Part shown: positions 1 through 9,334 of the stretch, piece by piece
Layout: the number at the start of each line of letters is the position of its first letter
Numbering within the stretch: position 1 is the stretch's first letter
NCBI RefSeq assembly: GCF_014145675.1
Contig: NZ_JACGZW010000004.1
Coordinates: forward strand, 1-64,000
Source: Amycolatopsis dendrobii
GTDB lineage: Bacteria > Actinomycetota > Actinomycetes > Mycobacteriales > Pseudonocardiaceae
Reading direction: 5' to 3'
DNA: 64,000 nucleotides
The notes under the pieces: model-generated
The model's input: the letters and a program-made list of their open reading frames with translations, nothing else
Databases searched by the model: none
What the model was told of the DNA's origin: nothing
Position numbers and translations under genes: made by a program

Positions 1-1
1 G

Positions 2-3000
2 GGCTCGGTGGTCGTCTCGGGCGACCCGGACGCGTTGGACGAATTGATCGCGGCGTGTGAGCGGGACGGTGTCCGGGCGCGGAAGGTTCCGGTCGACTAT
101 GCCTCGCATTCGGCGCACGTGGAGCAGATCCGCGACGAACTGCGCGACGTGCTGGCCCCGGTGTCGCCGGTGTCCGGACAGGTGCCGTTCTACTCCGCGG
201 TGACTGGGGAACTGCTCGACACCGCGACCCTGGACGCGGAGTACTGGTATCGCAACCTCCGCCAGACCGTGGAGTTCGAGCAGGCGACCCGGCGGTTGCT
301 GGCCGACGGGCACCGGGTGTTCGTGGAGGTCAGCCCGCATCCCGTGCTGGTTCCCGGGCTGCAGGACACGATCGACGAATCGGACACGGCCGCGGCGGCG
401 GTCGGCACGCTGCGCCGCGACGACGGCGGCTTGGACCGGTTCGTCGTGTCGCTGGGCGAGGTCTTCGCCCGGGGCGGTGCGGTCGACTGGGACGTCTTCT
501 TCGCCGGAACCGGGGCCCGCAAGGTGGATTTGCCGACTTATCCGTTCCAGCGAGAGCGCTATTGGCTGGAGCCGGTCGCGGCGCGCGGCGACGTGCGGAG
601 CTTGGGCCTGAGCGCGGCCGGGCATCCGTTGCTCGGCGCGGCGACCGGGTTGCCGGAACTGGACGGGACGCTGTTCACCGGGCACCTCTCGACGGAAACC
701 CAGCCGTGGCTCGCCGACCACGCGGTGCTGGGCTCGGTGCTCTTCCCCGGCACCGGTTTCGTCGAACTCGCGCTCCAGGCCGCCGAGCAGGTCGGCTGCG
801 ACCTGCTGGAGGAACTGACCCTGGAAGCGCCGCTGGTGCTGCCGGAACAGGGCGGCGTCCACGTGCAGGTGCTGGTCGGCGGCGCTGGCGATTCGGGGAA
901 GCGGCCGCTGAGCATCTACACGCGGCCCGACGGCACTCCCGAAGAAACGTGGACCCGGCACGCCACCGGAGTTCTCGCCCAGGGCGCGCCCGTTCCCGCT
1001 GCCGAACTCGCCGCCTGGCCGCCTGCCGGAGCCGAAGCGGTGCCGGTGACCGAGGTGTACGACCGGCTGAGCGGGCTCGGACTCGACTACGGTCCGGTGT
1101 TCCGAGGACTGGCCGGGGTCTGGCGGCGCGACGGCGACGTCTTCGCCGAAGTGCGGCTGCCCGCCGGAACCAGCGCCGCAGGATTCCGCGCACATCCGGC
1201 CTTGCTGGACGCGGCCCTGCACGGGATCGTCGTGGGCGATTTCGTGGACGACCCGGGCGAGGCCCCGCGGGCCCGGCTGCCGTTCGCGTGGACCAGGGTG
1301 TCGATGCCGTCGCCCGGTGCTTCGGTGCTGCGCGCGCGGCTGTCTCCCGCTGAGTCCGGCGGGGTGTCGATCGAACTCGCCGACGGAACCGGGATCCCGG
1401 TCGGTGCGGTCGGGGAGCTGGTGACGCGCTCGGTGTCGGCGGACCAGTTGCGGGCGGCGCGGCCGGTCGAGGACGACGCGTTGTTCCGGGTCGACTGGGT
1501 CGAGTCCGCGGTTTCCGAGCCGGAGACCGGTTTCCTCCGATGGGCCGTGGTGGGCGAGAGCGCGGGCCTGCTGCCCCCACTGTCCGAAGTGGACGATGTG
1601 GAGCTGATCCGCTGCCGCGACCTGACCGCGCTCGCCGAGGGCATGGACGTCCCGGAGCTGGCGCTCGTCGGCATCGCCCCGTCCGACCTGCTCAGCGGCG
1701 ACCTGGTCGCGGCGACCCACGCCGCCGCCGCGGACGTGCTGAGCCTGGTGCAGAACTGGGTGGCGGACTCGCGGTTCGACGGGATGCGGCTGGTCGTGGT
1801 CACCAAGAACGCGGTCGCCGCGAAGGCGGGCGAGGGCGTCAGCGACCTGGCCGGCGCCGCGGTGTGGGGGCTGGTGCGGTCGGCGCAGTCGGAACATCCG
1901 GGACGGCTGGTGCTGGTGGATGTCGACGGCGAGGCGGCGTCCTTCGGTCAGTTGCCCGCCGCGTTGGAACTGGACGAACCGCAACTGGCGGTCCGGGACG
2001 GCGTCGCGCGCGTGCCGCGGCTGCGGCGGGCCCCGGCCGACCCGGACCGCGTCCTCGGGCAAGGCGGGGTGCCGGGTTTCGCCCCGGACGGCACGGTGCT
2101 GGTCACCGGCGGCACCGGGACGCTCGGCGGCGTGGTGGCCCGGCATCTCGTGTCCGCGCACGGCGTGCGGCAGCTGATGCTGCTCAGCCGTCGTGGCGCG
2201 GCGGCGTCCGGTGCGGCGGAGCTGGTCGCCGAACTGGGCGAGCTCGGCGCGGAAGTGACGGTCGCCGAATGCGACGCGGCTGACCGGGACGCGCTGGCGG
2301 GCGTGCTTTCCCGGATCCCGGCGGAGCATCCGCTGACCGGAGTGGTGCACGCGGCGGGTGTCCTCGACGACGGCGTGATCGAATCGCTGACGGCCGAGCG
2401 GATCGACGCGGTGTTCCGGCCGAAGGTCGACGCGGCGGTCAACCTGCACGAACTGACCCGGGACGAGGACCTGAGCGTGTTCGCCTTGTTCTCCTCCCTC
2501 GCCGGGGTGCTGGGCGGCCCCGGACAGGGAAACTACGCCGCCGCCAACGCTTTCCTGGACGCACTGGCCCAGCGCCGCCGGGCGCAGGGGCACCGGGCGG
2601 TCTCGCTGGCGTGGGGACTGTGGGAACAGGCCAGCGAACTCACCGCCGAGGTCGACGCGGGCCGGATCGCCGCACAGGGCATCCACTCGCTCACCGCCCG
2701 GGAGGCGCTGACGCTGTTCGACGCCGGACTGGCCGGGGACCGGGCACTGGTGGTGCCTGCCAGGATCGACACCGCGGCCCTGCGCGGGGCCGCCGACCGG
2801 GTTCCGGCACTGCTGCGCGGCCTGATCCGCACCCCGGCCCGACGCACGACGGAACCGGCCGCCGCCGACGACGCGGAAACCTTGCTGCCCCGGCTCGCCG
2901 GCCTGTCCCCGGACGGACAGCACAGCTTGCTGCTGGAGGTGGTGCGCGCGCACACCGCCGCGGTGCTGGGACACCGCGGGACGGAGGCGGTCGAGCCGGA

Positions 3001-4069
3001 GCGGGCCTTCACCGAACTCGGGCTGGATTCGCTGACCGCGGTCGAACTGCGCAACCGGCTCAACTGGGCGACCGGGGTTTCCCTTCCGGCCAGCCTGATC
3101 TTCAACCATCCGACTCCCACCGCGTTGGCCCGGCATCTGCGGACGCAGGTGGGCGCTGTCGCGGGTGCGCCGGACGGGCCGGGAGACGGGCGCGGGGAGG
3201 ATTCGTCGGACGCCATCGCCACCCTCTACCGGCGGGCCAACGAACTCGGCCGCTACGACGAGGGTTTCGCTCTGCTGCGGGCGGCCGCGGCGCTGCGCCC
3301 GGTGTTCCGCGCCGGGTCCCCGGAAGCCGAGGAGCCGAGGCTGGTCCGGCTGTCCAAAGAGGACTCCGAGGCGAGCGTGGTCTGCTTCGCCTCCCCGATG
3401 GCCGAGCAAAGCCCGTACCAGTACACCCGGTTCGCCGGCGCGCTCCGGAGGCTGCGTGACGTGTCCGTCCTGCTTTCGCCCGGTTTCGTCGCGGAGGAAC
3501 TGCTGCCCGCCACTCTCGACGACGTGGTCGAGGCGCAGGCGGACGCGGTGCTGCGGGCCGCGTCGGACGCGCCCGTCGTGCTGGTCGGGCATTCCTCGGG
3601 CGGCTGGTTCGCCCAGGCCGTCGCGAGCAGGCTGGAAAGCATCGGGAACGGGCCCGCCGCGGTCGTGCTCGTGGACACGATCCTGCCCCGGCACGAGGTG
3701 GTCCGGTCGATCCGCTCGGTCTGGGCGGACAACCAGCTCGAGCGCGAACAGCAGGCCGGGCAGTACGATCACGTACAGCTGACCTCGATGGCCGCCTACA
3801 CCGATCTCTTCCTGGAATGGCGGCCGGAAAAGATTTCCGCGCCCACGTTGTTCGTCCGCGCGCTGACCCCGCCGGTGCCCGGCGAAACCGAAGCGGAGAC
3901 CGAGGCCTTGCGCACCTCGTGGGAACTCGAGCACACCGCGGCCGACGCGCCCGGCGACCACTGGTCGATGATGGACGAATTCGCCGGTGCGACCGCCCAA
4001 GTGGTCGAAGAATGGCTGTGTTCCGCAGTGCTGTCGAACAATGACGAGCATTCGCCCGACGCGGCGTAA
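2..4069 (+). CDS. Terminal modular type I polyketide synthase, 5' truncated (AT end-DH-KR-ACP-TE)
   Basis: Last extension module and release domain of a modular PKS. The frame is open to the window edge, so the gene starts upstream. Residues are counted from nt 8. The AT end carries the VDYASH motif near residue 31, which in this family marks methylmalonyl-CoA choice. DH begins near 205, with [10 protein letters not shown] matching HxxxGxxxxP, YGPVFRGL and LDAALH. KR has TGGTGTLG near 700, an LDD motif (B-type alcohol) and intact K, S, Y, N catalytic positions. ACP has LGLDSL near 1004. TE has GHSSGG near 1195 and a GDHW histidine. All visible domains look active. The predicted end of the chain is a 2-methyl-2-enoyl ester released as a macrolactone or acid. 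A P450 gene follows 30 nt downstream, probably in the same transcript. PKS identity is certain; the TE outcome is inferred. Confidence 0.96.
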   Translation, partial: GSVVVSGDPDALDELIAACERDGVRARKVPVDYASHSAHVEQIRDELRDVLAPVSPVSGQVPFYSAVTGELLDTATLDAEYWYRNLRQTVEFEQATRRLLADGHRVFVEVSPHPVLVPGLQDTIDESDTAAAAVGTLRRDDGGLDRFVVSLGEVFARGGAVDWDVFFAGTGARKVDLPTYPFQRERYWLEPVAARGDVRSLGLSAAGHPLLGAATGLPELDGTLFTGHLSTETQPWLADHAVLGSVLFPGTGFVELALQAAEQVGCDLLEELTLEAPLVLPEQGGVHVQVLVGGAGDSGKRPLSIYTRPDGTPEETWTRHATGVLAQGAPVPAAELAAWPPAGAEAVPVTEVYDRLSGLGLDYGPVFRGLAGVWRRDGDVFAEVRLPAGTSAAGFRAHPALLDAALHGIVVGDFVDDPGEAPRARLPFAWTRVSMPSPGASVLRARLSPAESGGVSIELADGTGIPVGAVGELVTRSVSADQLRAARPVEDDALFRVDWVESAVSEPETGFLRWAVVGESAGLLPPLSEVDDVELIRCRDLTALAEGMDVPELALVGIAPSDLLSGDLVAATHAAAADVLSLVQNWVADSRFDGMRLVVVTKNAVAAKAGEGVSDLAGAAVWGLVRSAQSEHPGRLVLVDVDGEAASFGQLPAALELDEPQLAVRDGVARVPRLRRAPADPDRVLGQGGVPGFAPDGTVLVTGGTGTLGGVVARHLVSAHGVRQLMLLSRRGAAASGAAELVAELGELGAEVTVAECDAADRDALAGVLSRIPAEHPLTGVVHAAGVLDDGVIESLTAERIDAVFRPKVDAAVNLHELTRDEDLSVFALFSSLAGVLGGPGQGNYAAANAFLDALAQRRRAQGHRAVSLAWGLWEQASELTAEVDAGRIAAQGIHSLTAREALTLFDAGLAGDRALVVPARIDTAALRGAADRVPALLRGLIRTPARRTTEPAAADDAETLLPRLAGLSPDGQHSLLLEVVRAHTAAVLGHRGTEAVEPERAFTELGLDSLTAVELRNRLNWATGVSLPASLIFNHPTPTALARHLRTQVGAVAGAPDGPGDGRGEDSSDAIATLYRRANELGRYDEGFALLRAAAALRPVFRAGSPEAEEPRLVRLSKEDSEASVVCFASPMAEQSPYQYTRFAGALRRLRDVSVLLSPGFVAEELLPATLDDVVEAQADAVLRAASDAPVVLVGHSSGGWFAQAVASRLESIGNGPAAVVLVDTILPRHEVVRSIRSVWADNQLEREQQAGQYDHVQLTSMAAYTDLFLEWRPEKISAPTLFVRALTPPVPGETEAETEALRTSWELEHTAADAPGDHWSMMDEFAGATAQVVEEWLCSAVLSNNDEHSPDAA

Positions 4070-4099
4070 GGTTTTGAAAAACGTTGAAAGGAGTCCTGC

Positions 4100-5293
4100 G
4101 TGAGCACTGACGCCGAATACGGAACCACGCCTCTGCGACACTTTTGGATGCGTGGCGAAGCACCGAAGGAGCGGGTCGCCTTCGACGAACGAACCGGCAT
4201 CTGGAGCGTCTATGGCTACGAAGAGACGCTGCGGATCATGGCGGACACGGACACCTTCTCCTCCGGTATCTCGCGGGTCGTGCCGGAGCTGGCGGAGTTC
4301 ACCGAAGGCGGGCTCACCACGCTCGACCCGCCGCGGCACACCAAACTGCGCAAGATCGTCAGCAAGGCGTTCACGCCGCGCGTGGTGAGCGACATGGAAT
4401 CGGCCATCCAGCGGATCTCGGAGGAATTGCTGGACCAGGTCGAGGGCGGCCGGATGGACCTCGTCGCCGATTTCGCCTATCCGCTCCCGGTCATCGTCAT
4501 CGCCGACCTGCTCGGAATCCCGGCCGAAGAGCGGGAAACCTTCCGCGGCTGGGTCGACGCGATGCTCAGCGGCACCATGGACATGTCGCTGAACGAGCGC
4601 AGCGAGGAATACGACAAGGAGTTCTCGCGGGCGATCGAGAACATCCAGAACCTCAATTCCTTCATCGCCGAACACGCGAAATCCCGCCGGACCGCGCCGC
4701 GCGACGACCTGCTGACCCGGCTCGTCGAGGCGGAGGTGGACGGCGAGCGGCTGACCGACCAGGAGGTCACCAACTTCGCGGCGCTGTTCCTGCTCGCGGG
4801 CCACGTCACCACGTCGGCGTTGCTCGGCAACATGATCCTCTGCCTCGACCAGTACCCGCAGCAGCGCAAAGAGGTGCGCGACGACCGTTCGCTCGTGCCC
4901 TCGGCGATCGAGGAGGCGCTGCGGATGTACAGCCCGTTCGCGTCGATCTCCCGGGTCACCCAGACCGAGGCCGACGTGGCGGGCACGAAGATCCCGGCCG
5001 ATCAGCTGGTCGCGCTCGTCCTCGGCGCCGCCAACCGCGACGAACGCCAGTTCGCCGACCCGCACGTCTACGACATCCGGCGCGATCCGAACCCGCATCT
5101 CGCGTTCGGCAGGGGCATCCACTTCTGCATCGGCGCGCCGCTGGCCCGGCTGGAGGGCCGCATCGCGATGAACCTGCTGCTCGACCGGTTCCCGGACCTG
5201 CGCTGCGACCCGGACGACCCGCCGGCGTACCTGACGATCCCCAACCTGACCGGCGCGCAGAAGCTGCCGCTGCTGCTCACCGCGGAGGCCTGA
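4100..5293 (+). CDS. Cytochrome P450 monooxygenase
   Basis: Soluble bacterial P450 of about 397 residues, probably a CYP107-like macrolide tailoring oxidase. The heme loop FGRGIHFCIG fits FxxGxxxCxG, with Cys near residue 343, and an ExxR helix (EEAL R) lies upstream. The I-helix reads LAGHVTTS: the usual acid before the TT pair is Val, as in some polyketide P450s with non-standard proton delivery. The GTG start follows a good GAAAGGAG site and lies 30 nt after the PKS stop, so co-transcription with the PKS is likely. It would hydroxylate or otherwise oxidise the macrolide; the position is unknown. Two strong hairpins follow the stop codon. Confidence 0.95.
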   Translation: MSTDAEYGTTPLRHFWMRGEAPKERVAFDERTGIWSVYGYEETLRIMADTDTFSSGISRVVPELAEFTEGGLTTLDPPRHTKLRKIVSKAFTPRVVSDMESAIQRISEELLDQVEGGRMDLVADFAYPLPVIVIADLLGIPAEERETFRGWVDAMLSGTMDMSLNERSEEYDKEFSRAIENIQNLNSFIAEHAKSRRTAPRDDLLTRLVEAEVDGERLTDQEVTNFAALFLLAGHVTTSALLGNMILCLDQYPQQRKEVRDDRSLVPSAIEEALRMYSPFASISRVTQTEADVAGTKIPADQLVALVLGAANRDERQFADPHVYDIRRDPNPHLAFGRGIHFCIGAPLARLEGRIAMNLLLDRFPDLRCDPDDPPAYLTIPNLTGAQKLPLLLTAEA

Positions 5294-5296
5294 GGA

Positions 5297-5329
5297 ACGG
5301 CGGCCGGGAGGTTCGCTTCCGGCCGCCGT
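5297..5329 (+). terminator. GC-rich hairpin after the P450 gene
   Basis: An 11-bp perfect GC stem (5297-5307 with 5319-5329), extendable by two weaker pairs, starts four bases after the P450 stop. There is no T tail. It is the first of two related hairpins between the convergent P450 and SRPBCC genes. Confidence 0.6.
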
Positions 5330-5342
5330 GCGGTGCCCGCGT

Positions 5343-5372
5343 GTTCGACTGCTGCCCGGACCTCAGTCGATC
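5343..5372. promoter_or_regulatory. Possible StrR-family binding site (relaxed), copy 1
   Basis: GTTCGACTG, 12 nt, CAGTCGATC. The published StrR consensus is GTTCGActG-N11-CagTcGAAC, so the left half is perfect and the right half has one mismatch, but the spacer is one base longer. It lies between two gene 3' ends, which is odd for an activator site. Confidence 0.35.
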
Positions 5373-5394
5373 GCCGGGGAACTAGGCCACAATG

Positions 5395-5427
5395 ACGGCG
5401 GCCGGAAGCGATGCTTCCGGCCGCCGT
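5395..5427. terminator. Perfect 15-bp hairpin, likely bidirectional terminator
   Basis: A perfect 15-bp stem (5395-5409 with 5413-5427) with a 3-nt GAT loop lies between the convergent P450 and SRPBCC genes. It can serve either strand. Confidence 0.75.
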
Positions 5428-5451
5428 TCGCGCGTCGTGCGGGCTTCGCGC

Positions 5452-5481
5452 GTTCGACTGCCGCATTAACCGCAGTTGATC
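5452..5481. promoter_or_regulatory. Possible StrR-family binding site (relaxed), copy 2
   Basis: GTTCGACTG, 12 nt, CAGTTGATC. The left half is perfect against the StrR consensus. The right half has two mismatches and the spacer is one base long. It is the second copy of the tandem unit. Confidence 0.3.
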
Positions 5482-5505
5482 GCCCGGAACCGGCCCGCTC
5501 CCGGG

Positions 5506-6048
5506 CTAGCCGGAAACGACGGCCGTCCACTCCTTCTTGCACCGACTCCCCAGCTCGTCGTCCGCCGCGGTGGGGAAGGTGGACTTGTCGATCTGCTCGC
5601 CCCGCAGGTGCCGTTCCAGATATTTCAGCGCCACTTCCCAGGCCGACCCGATTTCCGGTGCGATTGCGCTCCACAACGCGGCGTCGGCGGCCATTGTGTG
5701 CTCGAATTCGAGAACGGTCTCCTCGCCATTCTCCCGCAACCGCAATTGCGCCTCGCCCGGCGCGCCCTGGATGGCCATCGTCACCGAAAGAAATCCGGGC
5801 TTCTCGCACCGGATGATCTCGCCCTCGGCATAGCTTTCCAATTGGTACGTCCCGCCGACCCGCAGTTCGCCGGTGACCGGGAGGAACCACGTGTCGATCC
5901 GCGACCGCGTGGTGCACGCGGACCAGACTTCGCCCACCGGTGCGGGAAAACTCCGCCGGATCCGCACGCTGCAACCGGCCTGTCCGCCGATTTCCCGCTG
6001 GCCGGTCTCGCGTTCGGTGGCGCCCAGCCAGGTGTCCATGTCGTCCAT
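5506..6048 (-). CDS. SRPBCC / AHSA1-like domain protein
   Basis: A 180-residue protein of the START/SRPBCC (AHSA1-like) fold. The pattern begins with RIRRSFPAPVGEVWSACTT near residue 30, continues with WFLP, a GELRVGGTYQ strand, an EFEHTM stretch and a C-terminal helix with WEVALKYLERHL. Such proteins bind hydrophobic ligands; some are polyketide cyclases or aromatases, others are ligand carriers. It is the only minus-strand gene between the P450 and GMC genes and is divergent from the GMC gene, with about 155 nt between starts. A second ATG lies three codons downstream. Its place in the cluster suggests handling of an intermediate, but no specific reaction can be named. Confidence 0.8.
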   Translation of the reverse strand: MDDMDTWLGATERETGQREIGGQAGCSVRIRRSFPAPVGEVWSACTTRSRIDTWFLPVTGELRVGGTYQLESYAEGEIIRCEKPGFLSVTMAIQGAPGEAQLRLRENGEETVLEFEHTMAADAALWSAIAPEIGSAWEVALKYLERHLRGEQIDKSTFPTAADDELGSRCKKEWTAVVSG

Positions 6049-6203
6049 TTTTCCGATTCCCTTCTCCGGACGTGCGCTCGGCGCAGCGGATGCCCCGACT
6101 TTATTAGCATGTTCGGGCGGTCGCGGCGAAGCTCGTGGACAGCGGATCCGCGCGGGGATATCGTCGCCGAAGCCGGAGCGAAAGCAGAGCCACGGGGGTC
6201 CGC

Positions 6204-7835
6204 ATGACCAGTCCGACGCTGGAAGAGACGGTCTTGTGGGACGTCATCGTCGTCGGAACCGGCATGGGCGGCGGGACCATCGGGTACGAACTGGCCCGGC
6301 TCGGCCGTCGCGTGCTTTTCCTTGAAAAGGGAATCACCGATTCCGCGCGGATGATTTCCGGCGCCTATCCGGAAGAAACCTTCGACCTCGCCGACCTGAC
6401 CGACGCCGAGTACGAGGACCGGCTCGCCCGCAGCGGGCGGAACACCGACTGGTACCTCGACGCCACGCGTCCGGACAAGCCGAAGAAGTTCCGGCCGTAC
6501 GTCGGTTCCGGCGCAGGCGGGTCCTCGGCGCTCTACGGCATGATCACCGAACGGTTCTTCCGCGAGGACTTCCAGCCGCGCGGCAACTTCGCCGACGTCG
6601 GCGACTCGACCGTGCCGGAGTCCTGGCCGGTGAAATACGACGAAATGGCTCCCTGGTACGGAAAAGCGGAGCAGCTCTACCGGGTGCGCGGCACCGCGGA
6701 TCCGCTCCGGCCGGGCGACGACACCGACGCGCTGCTCCCGCCGAGCCCGATGACCGCCGCGAACGCGGAGCTGGCCGGGTTCCTCGGCGAGCGCGGCCTG
6801 CATCCCTACAACGTGCACGTCGCCTGCGAGTACCGCACGAATTGCCAGGCCTGCCAAGCGTTTCTGTGCGATTCGGAGTGCAAGAACCACGCCGGCAACG
6901 TCTGCGTCCTGCCCGCGGTGCGCGACCACGACGCCGTGCTGCTCGACCGGACCAGAGTCGTGCGCCTGGAGGCGAGCCGGACGAAGGTGAACCGCGTCGT
7001 CGCGCGGCGGTACGGCGAAACGCTGCGTTTCCGGGCGAAAACCGTCATCGTCGCGGCCAGCGCGCTCGCGACGCCGGTGCTCCTGCTGAACTCCAGTTCC
7101 AAGGAATGGCCGAACGGTCTCGCCAACGACAACGATCTCGTCGGCCGCAACCTGATGCGGCATTTTCTCGACATGCATCTTTTCCGGGTCCGCACCGAGG
7201 AGCCGGTCGCCGGGCAGGTCAAAGAGATCGGGGTCAACGATTTCTACCTGCACGACGGCGAGAAGTTCGGCGCGCTGCAGTCGCTGGGCAAGGTGTTCTC
7301 GTATGAAACGCTCATGAACACCACCCGGCCGGGCCGGAAGTTCTTCGGCGCGCTGCGCGGGCTGGCGGAGGAGCGCTGGAAGACTTCGCTGCAGGACCGC
7401 GTCGTCGTCATGGCGTCGATCGCCGAGGACCTGCCGTACCACCACAACCGCGTCCTTCCCGCTCCCGGCAGTCCCGAGGGACCCGGTCCGCTGGCCGAAC
7501 TGCGGTACCGGCCGGGAGCCGCGGACCTGAAGCGCTACCAGCGGTTCATGCGGACCCTCAAAACGACGCTGGGGAAGTACCCGGGTTCGCGGATCTTCCC
7601 GGTGCACCTGTCGGGGGCGCGGGACACCAGCGCGCTCGGCCACCAATGCGGCACCTGCCGCTTCGGCGACGACCCCAAGACCAGCGTGCTCAACCCCGAC
7701 AACCGGGCGTGGGGGCTGGACAATCTGTACGTGGTCGACGCTTCGATGCTGCCCTCCAGTTCGGGGATCAACCCCAGTCTCACCATCGCCGCCAACGCGC
7801 TCCGGGTCGCGCAGGTGGTGCACGGTTCGCTGTAG
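6204..7835 (+). CDS. GMC-family FAD-dependent oxidoreductase
   Basis: A flavoprotein oxidase/dehydrogenase of the glucose-methanol-choline family, about 543 residues. The N-terminal FAD dinucleotide fold reads VIVVGTGMGGGTIGYEL, with GSGAGGSS near residue 110. The C-terminal GMC block has HQCGTCRFGDDP, NLYVVDAS and GINPSLTIAANALR. A Cys-rich stretch (NCQACQAFLCDSEC) lies near 215-230. The ATG at 6204 precedes the flavin fold by only 13 residues; the frame is open further upstream. It is followed 38 nt later by a MocA-type oxidoreductase, probably in the same operon. It likely oxidises an alcohol of the polyketide or sugar; the substrate is unknown. Confidence 0.9.
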   Translation: MTSPTLEETVLWDVIVVGTGMGGGTIGYELARLGRRVLFLEKGITDSARMISGAYPEETFDLADLTDAEYEDRLARSGRNTDWYLDATRPDKPKKFRPYVGSGAGGSSALYGMITERFFREDFQPRGNFADVGDSTVPESWPVKYDEMAPWYGKAEQLYRVRGTADPLRPGDDTDALLPPSPMTAANAELAGFLGERGLHPYNVHVACEYRTNCQACQAFLCDSECKNHAGNVCVLPAVRDHDAVLLDRTRVVRLEASRTKVNRVVARRYGETLRFRAKTVIVAASALATPVLLLNSSSKEWPNGLANDNDLVGRNLMRHFLDMHLFRVRTEEPVAGQVKEIGVNDFYLHDGEKFGALQSLGKVFSYETLMNTTRPGRKFFGALRGLAEERWKTSLQDRVVVMASIAEDLPYHHNRVLPAPGSPEGPGPLAELRYRPGAADLKRYQRFMRTLKTTLGKYPGSRIFPVHLSGARDTSALGHQCGTCRFGDDPKTSVLNPDNRAWGLDNLYVVDASMLPSSSGINPSLTIAANALRVAQVVHGSL

Positions 7836-7873
7836 CCGAGGCCCGGCCGACGCGGAAGAGGAAAGGAACGCAC

Positions 7874-8887
7874 GTGACCGATCGGGTGCGAATCGGGGTT
7901 CTCGGCGCGGCCAGGGTGGTCAAGCAGGCGCTGACCGATCCGGCGAAGAGCGCGCCGGAGATCACCGTCGCGGCGATCGCCGCACGGGACCCGGCCCGGG
8001 CCCGCGAACGCGCCGCGCGACTCGGCATCCCCAAGGTGCACGAGAGCTACGAGGCACTGCTCGCGGACCCGGACCTCGACGCGGTCTACGTCCCGCTTCC
8101 CAACGCGCTGCACGCGGAGTGGAGCATTCGCGCGATGGAGGCCGGGAAGCACGTGCTGTGCGAGAAACCGATCGCCAGCAACGAGGACGAAGCCCGGCGG
8201 ATCGCCGGCGTCGCCGCCAAGACCGGCCGGGTGATCTGCGAGGCGATGCACCCCCTGTACCACGGCCTGTTCGACCGCGTGGCCGAAATCATGGCGGACG
8301 GCACAATCGGCGAAATCCGGCACGTGTCGGCGCGCGTGTGCTTCCCGGTCCCCAACAGCAAAGACATCCGGTGGCAGTACCCGCTCGGCGGCGGCGCGCT
8401 GATGGACCTCGGGGTGTACGCGGTAGCGGTGCTGCGCGCACTGGCCGGCGCGGATCCCGCGGAGGTGACCCACGCCCGTGCGAAGACCCGTGTGCCAGGC
8501 GTGGACCGATCGACCGACGCCCGGCTGCGTTTCCCCGGCGGCGCGACCGGCCGGATCAAGACGGTGATGTGGGGCTGGCCGGTCTTCTCCTTCACCGGAC
8601 GCGTCGAGGGCACGAAGGGCAAGCTGACGGTGCGCAACCCGATCGCGCCCCAGGCGTTCAACCGCATCGTGCTCGAGACCGGCGGGAAGAAGACCAGCGA
8701 ACAGGCCGCGAAACTGCCCGGCACCTACACCTGCGAACTGAACGCTTTCGCAGCCGCGATCCTGCGCGGCGAGCCATTGCGGACCGGGCCGGAGCATTTC
8801 GTGCCGGTGATGGGGGTGATCGACGAGATCTACCGCCGTGCCGGTCTTCCGGTGCGGGGCGCCTCGTTGTCTGCTCGGTCGGAATAG
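7874..8887 (+). CDS. Gfo/Idh/MocA-family NAD(P)-dependent oxidoreductase
   Basis: A 337-residue two-domain oxidoreductase. The N-terminal Rossmann fold reads RIGVLGAARV. The family EKP motif appears as CEKPIASN near residue 98, and the GGGALMDLGVYAV helix near 175 is typical of the sugar or dihydrodiol dehydrogenase branch. The GTG start has a good AGAGGAAAGGA ribosome site. It follows the GMC gene by 38 nt, so the two may form a redox pair, such as oxidation then re-reduction at one centre. It differs from the second MocA protein (34,315-35,289), which sits among sugar genes. Downstream lie three decayed copies of its own C-terminal coding end. Confidence 0.88.
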   Translation: MTDRVRIGVLGAARVVKQALTDPAKSAPEITVAAIAARDPARARERAARLGIPKVHESYEALLADPDLDAVYVPLPNALHAEWSIRAMEAGKHVLCEKPIASNEDEARRIAGVAAKTGRVICEAMHPLYHGLFDRVAEIMADGTIGEIRHVSARVCFPVPNSKDIRWQYPLGGGALMDLGVYAVAVLRALAGADPAEVTHARAKTRVPGVDRSTDARLRFPGGATGRIKTVMWGWPVFSFTGRVEGTKGKLTVRNPIAPQAFNRIVLETGGKKTSEQAAKLPGTYTCELNAFAAAILRGEPLRTGPEHFVPVMGVIDEIYRRAGLPVRGASLSARSE

Positions 8888-9199
8888 CCCTGAACAGCCG
8901 GGGCGGACGGCTGCGGACTGGGCCGGGCATTTCGTGCCGGTTACCGCGTCGCGCTGGCTCCGCTGTCTGCTCGGCCCGAATGACCGGGCTGGACCGTTTC
9001 GTGCCGGTCCCGCACGTGACCGCCGAAACCTGCCGCCGCGCCGGTTTCCCGCTCCGCACCACGCGCTGCCCACCCGCTCCGAATAGCCGCCGGGGACCGA
9101 CCCGGCGCATTTCGCGCCGGTCACGCACGTAACCGACGAGCCCCTCCCCACACTGGCCCCGACACCCCACCACCCGCCCGCCCATTCCGAATAACCGGG
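8781..9199 (+). repeat. Serial decayed copies of the MocA gene 3' end
   Basis: The final stretch of the 7,874-8,887 gene and three imperfect copies downstream. Anchors (GCATTTCGTGCCGGT or close variants) occur at 8794, 8927, 8992 and 9107. Stop-like ends (GAATAG, GAATGA, GAATAG, GAATAA) occur at 8882, 8979, 9080 and 9188. The gene ends FVPVMGVIDEIYRRAGLPVR...SE. Copy 3 reads RFVPVPHVTAETCRRAGFPLR in another frame, and copy 4 reads HFAPVTHVTDE...HSE then stop. The array fills most of the 447-nt gap before the SARP gene; nothing else is recognisable there apart from the promoter-proximal inverted repeat. Confidence 0.75.
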
Positions 9200-9215
9200 G
9201 CGAGCCGCCCGCTCA

Positions 9216-9302
9216 GATGATCACCCGGAGTGTCCTCCGGCCGGTCCCCGGCCACGCTTATGGAGGTGCTGGGCCCGCGCGGTCTTGGGTAGCGTGATCA
9301 TC
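9216..9302. promoter_or_regulatory. Upstream region of the SARP gene with a spaced inverted repeat
   Basis: GATGATCAC at 9216-9224 and its exact complement GTGATCATC at 9294-9302 flank about 69 nt and end 32 nt before the SARP start. Each arm contains the palindrome TGATCA. This could be a paired operator. No confident -10/-35 boxes are visible. Confidence 0.35.
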
Positions 9303-9334
9303 CGAGGGGGTACGACCTGGCTGGGGGCCGGATC

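Larger units (their letters stand above)
5297..5481. repeat. Tandem duplication of a hairpin plus StrR-box-like unit
   Basis: Two diverged units, 5297-5372 and 5395-5481. Each has a GC hairpin of the form ACGGCGGCCGG...CCGGCCGCCGT followed by GTTCGACTG-N12-CAGTYGATC. The hairpins are 98 bp apart and the GTTCGACTG half-sites 109 bp apart, so small indels have accumulated since duplication. The repeat fills most of the gap between the convergent P450 and SRPBCC genes. Confidence 0.7.
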
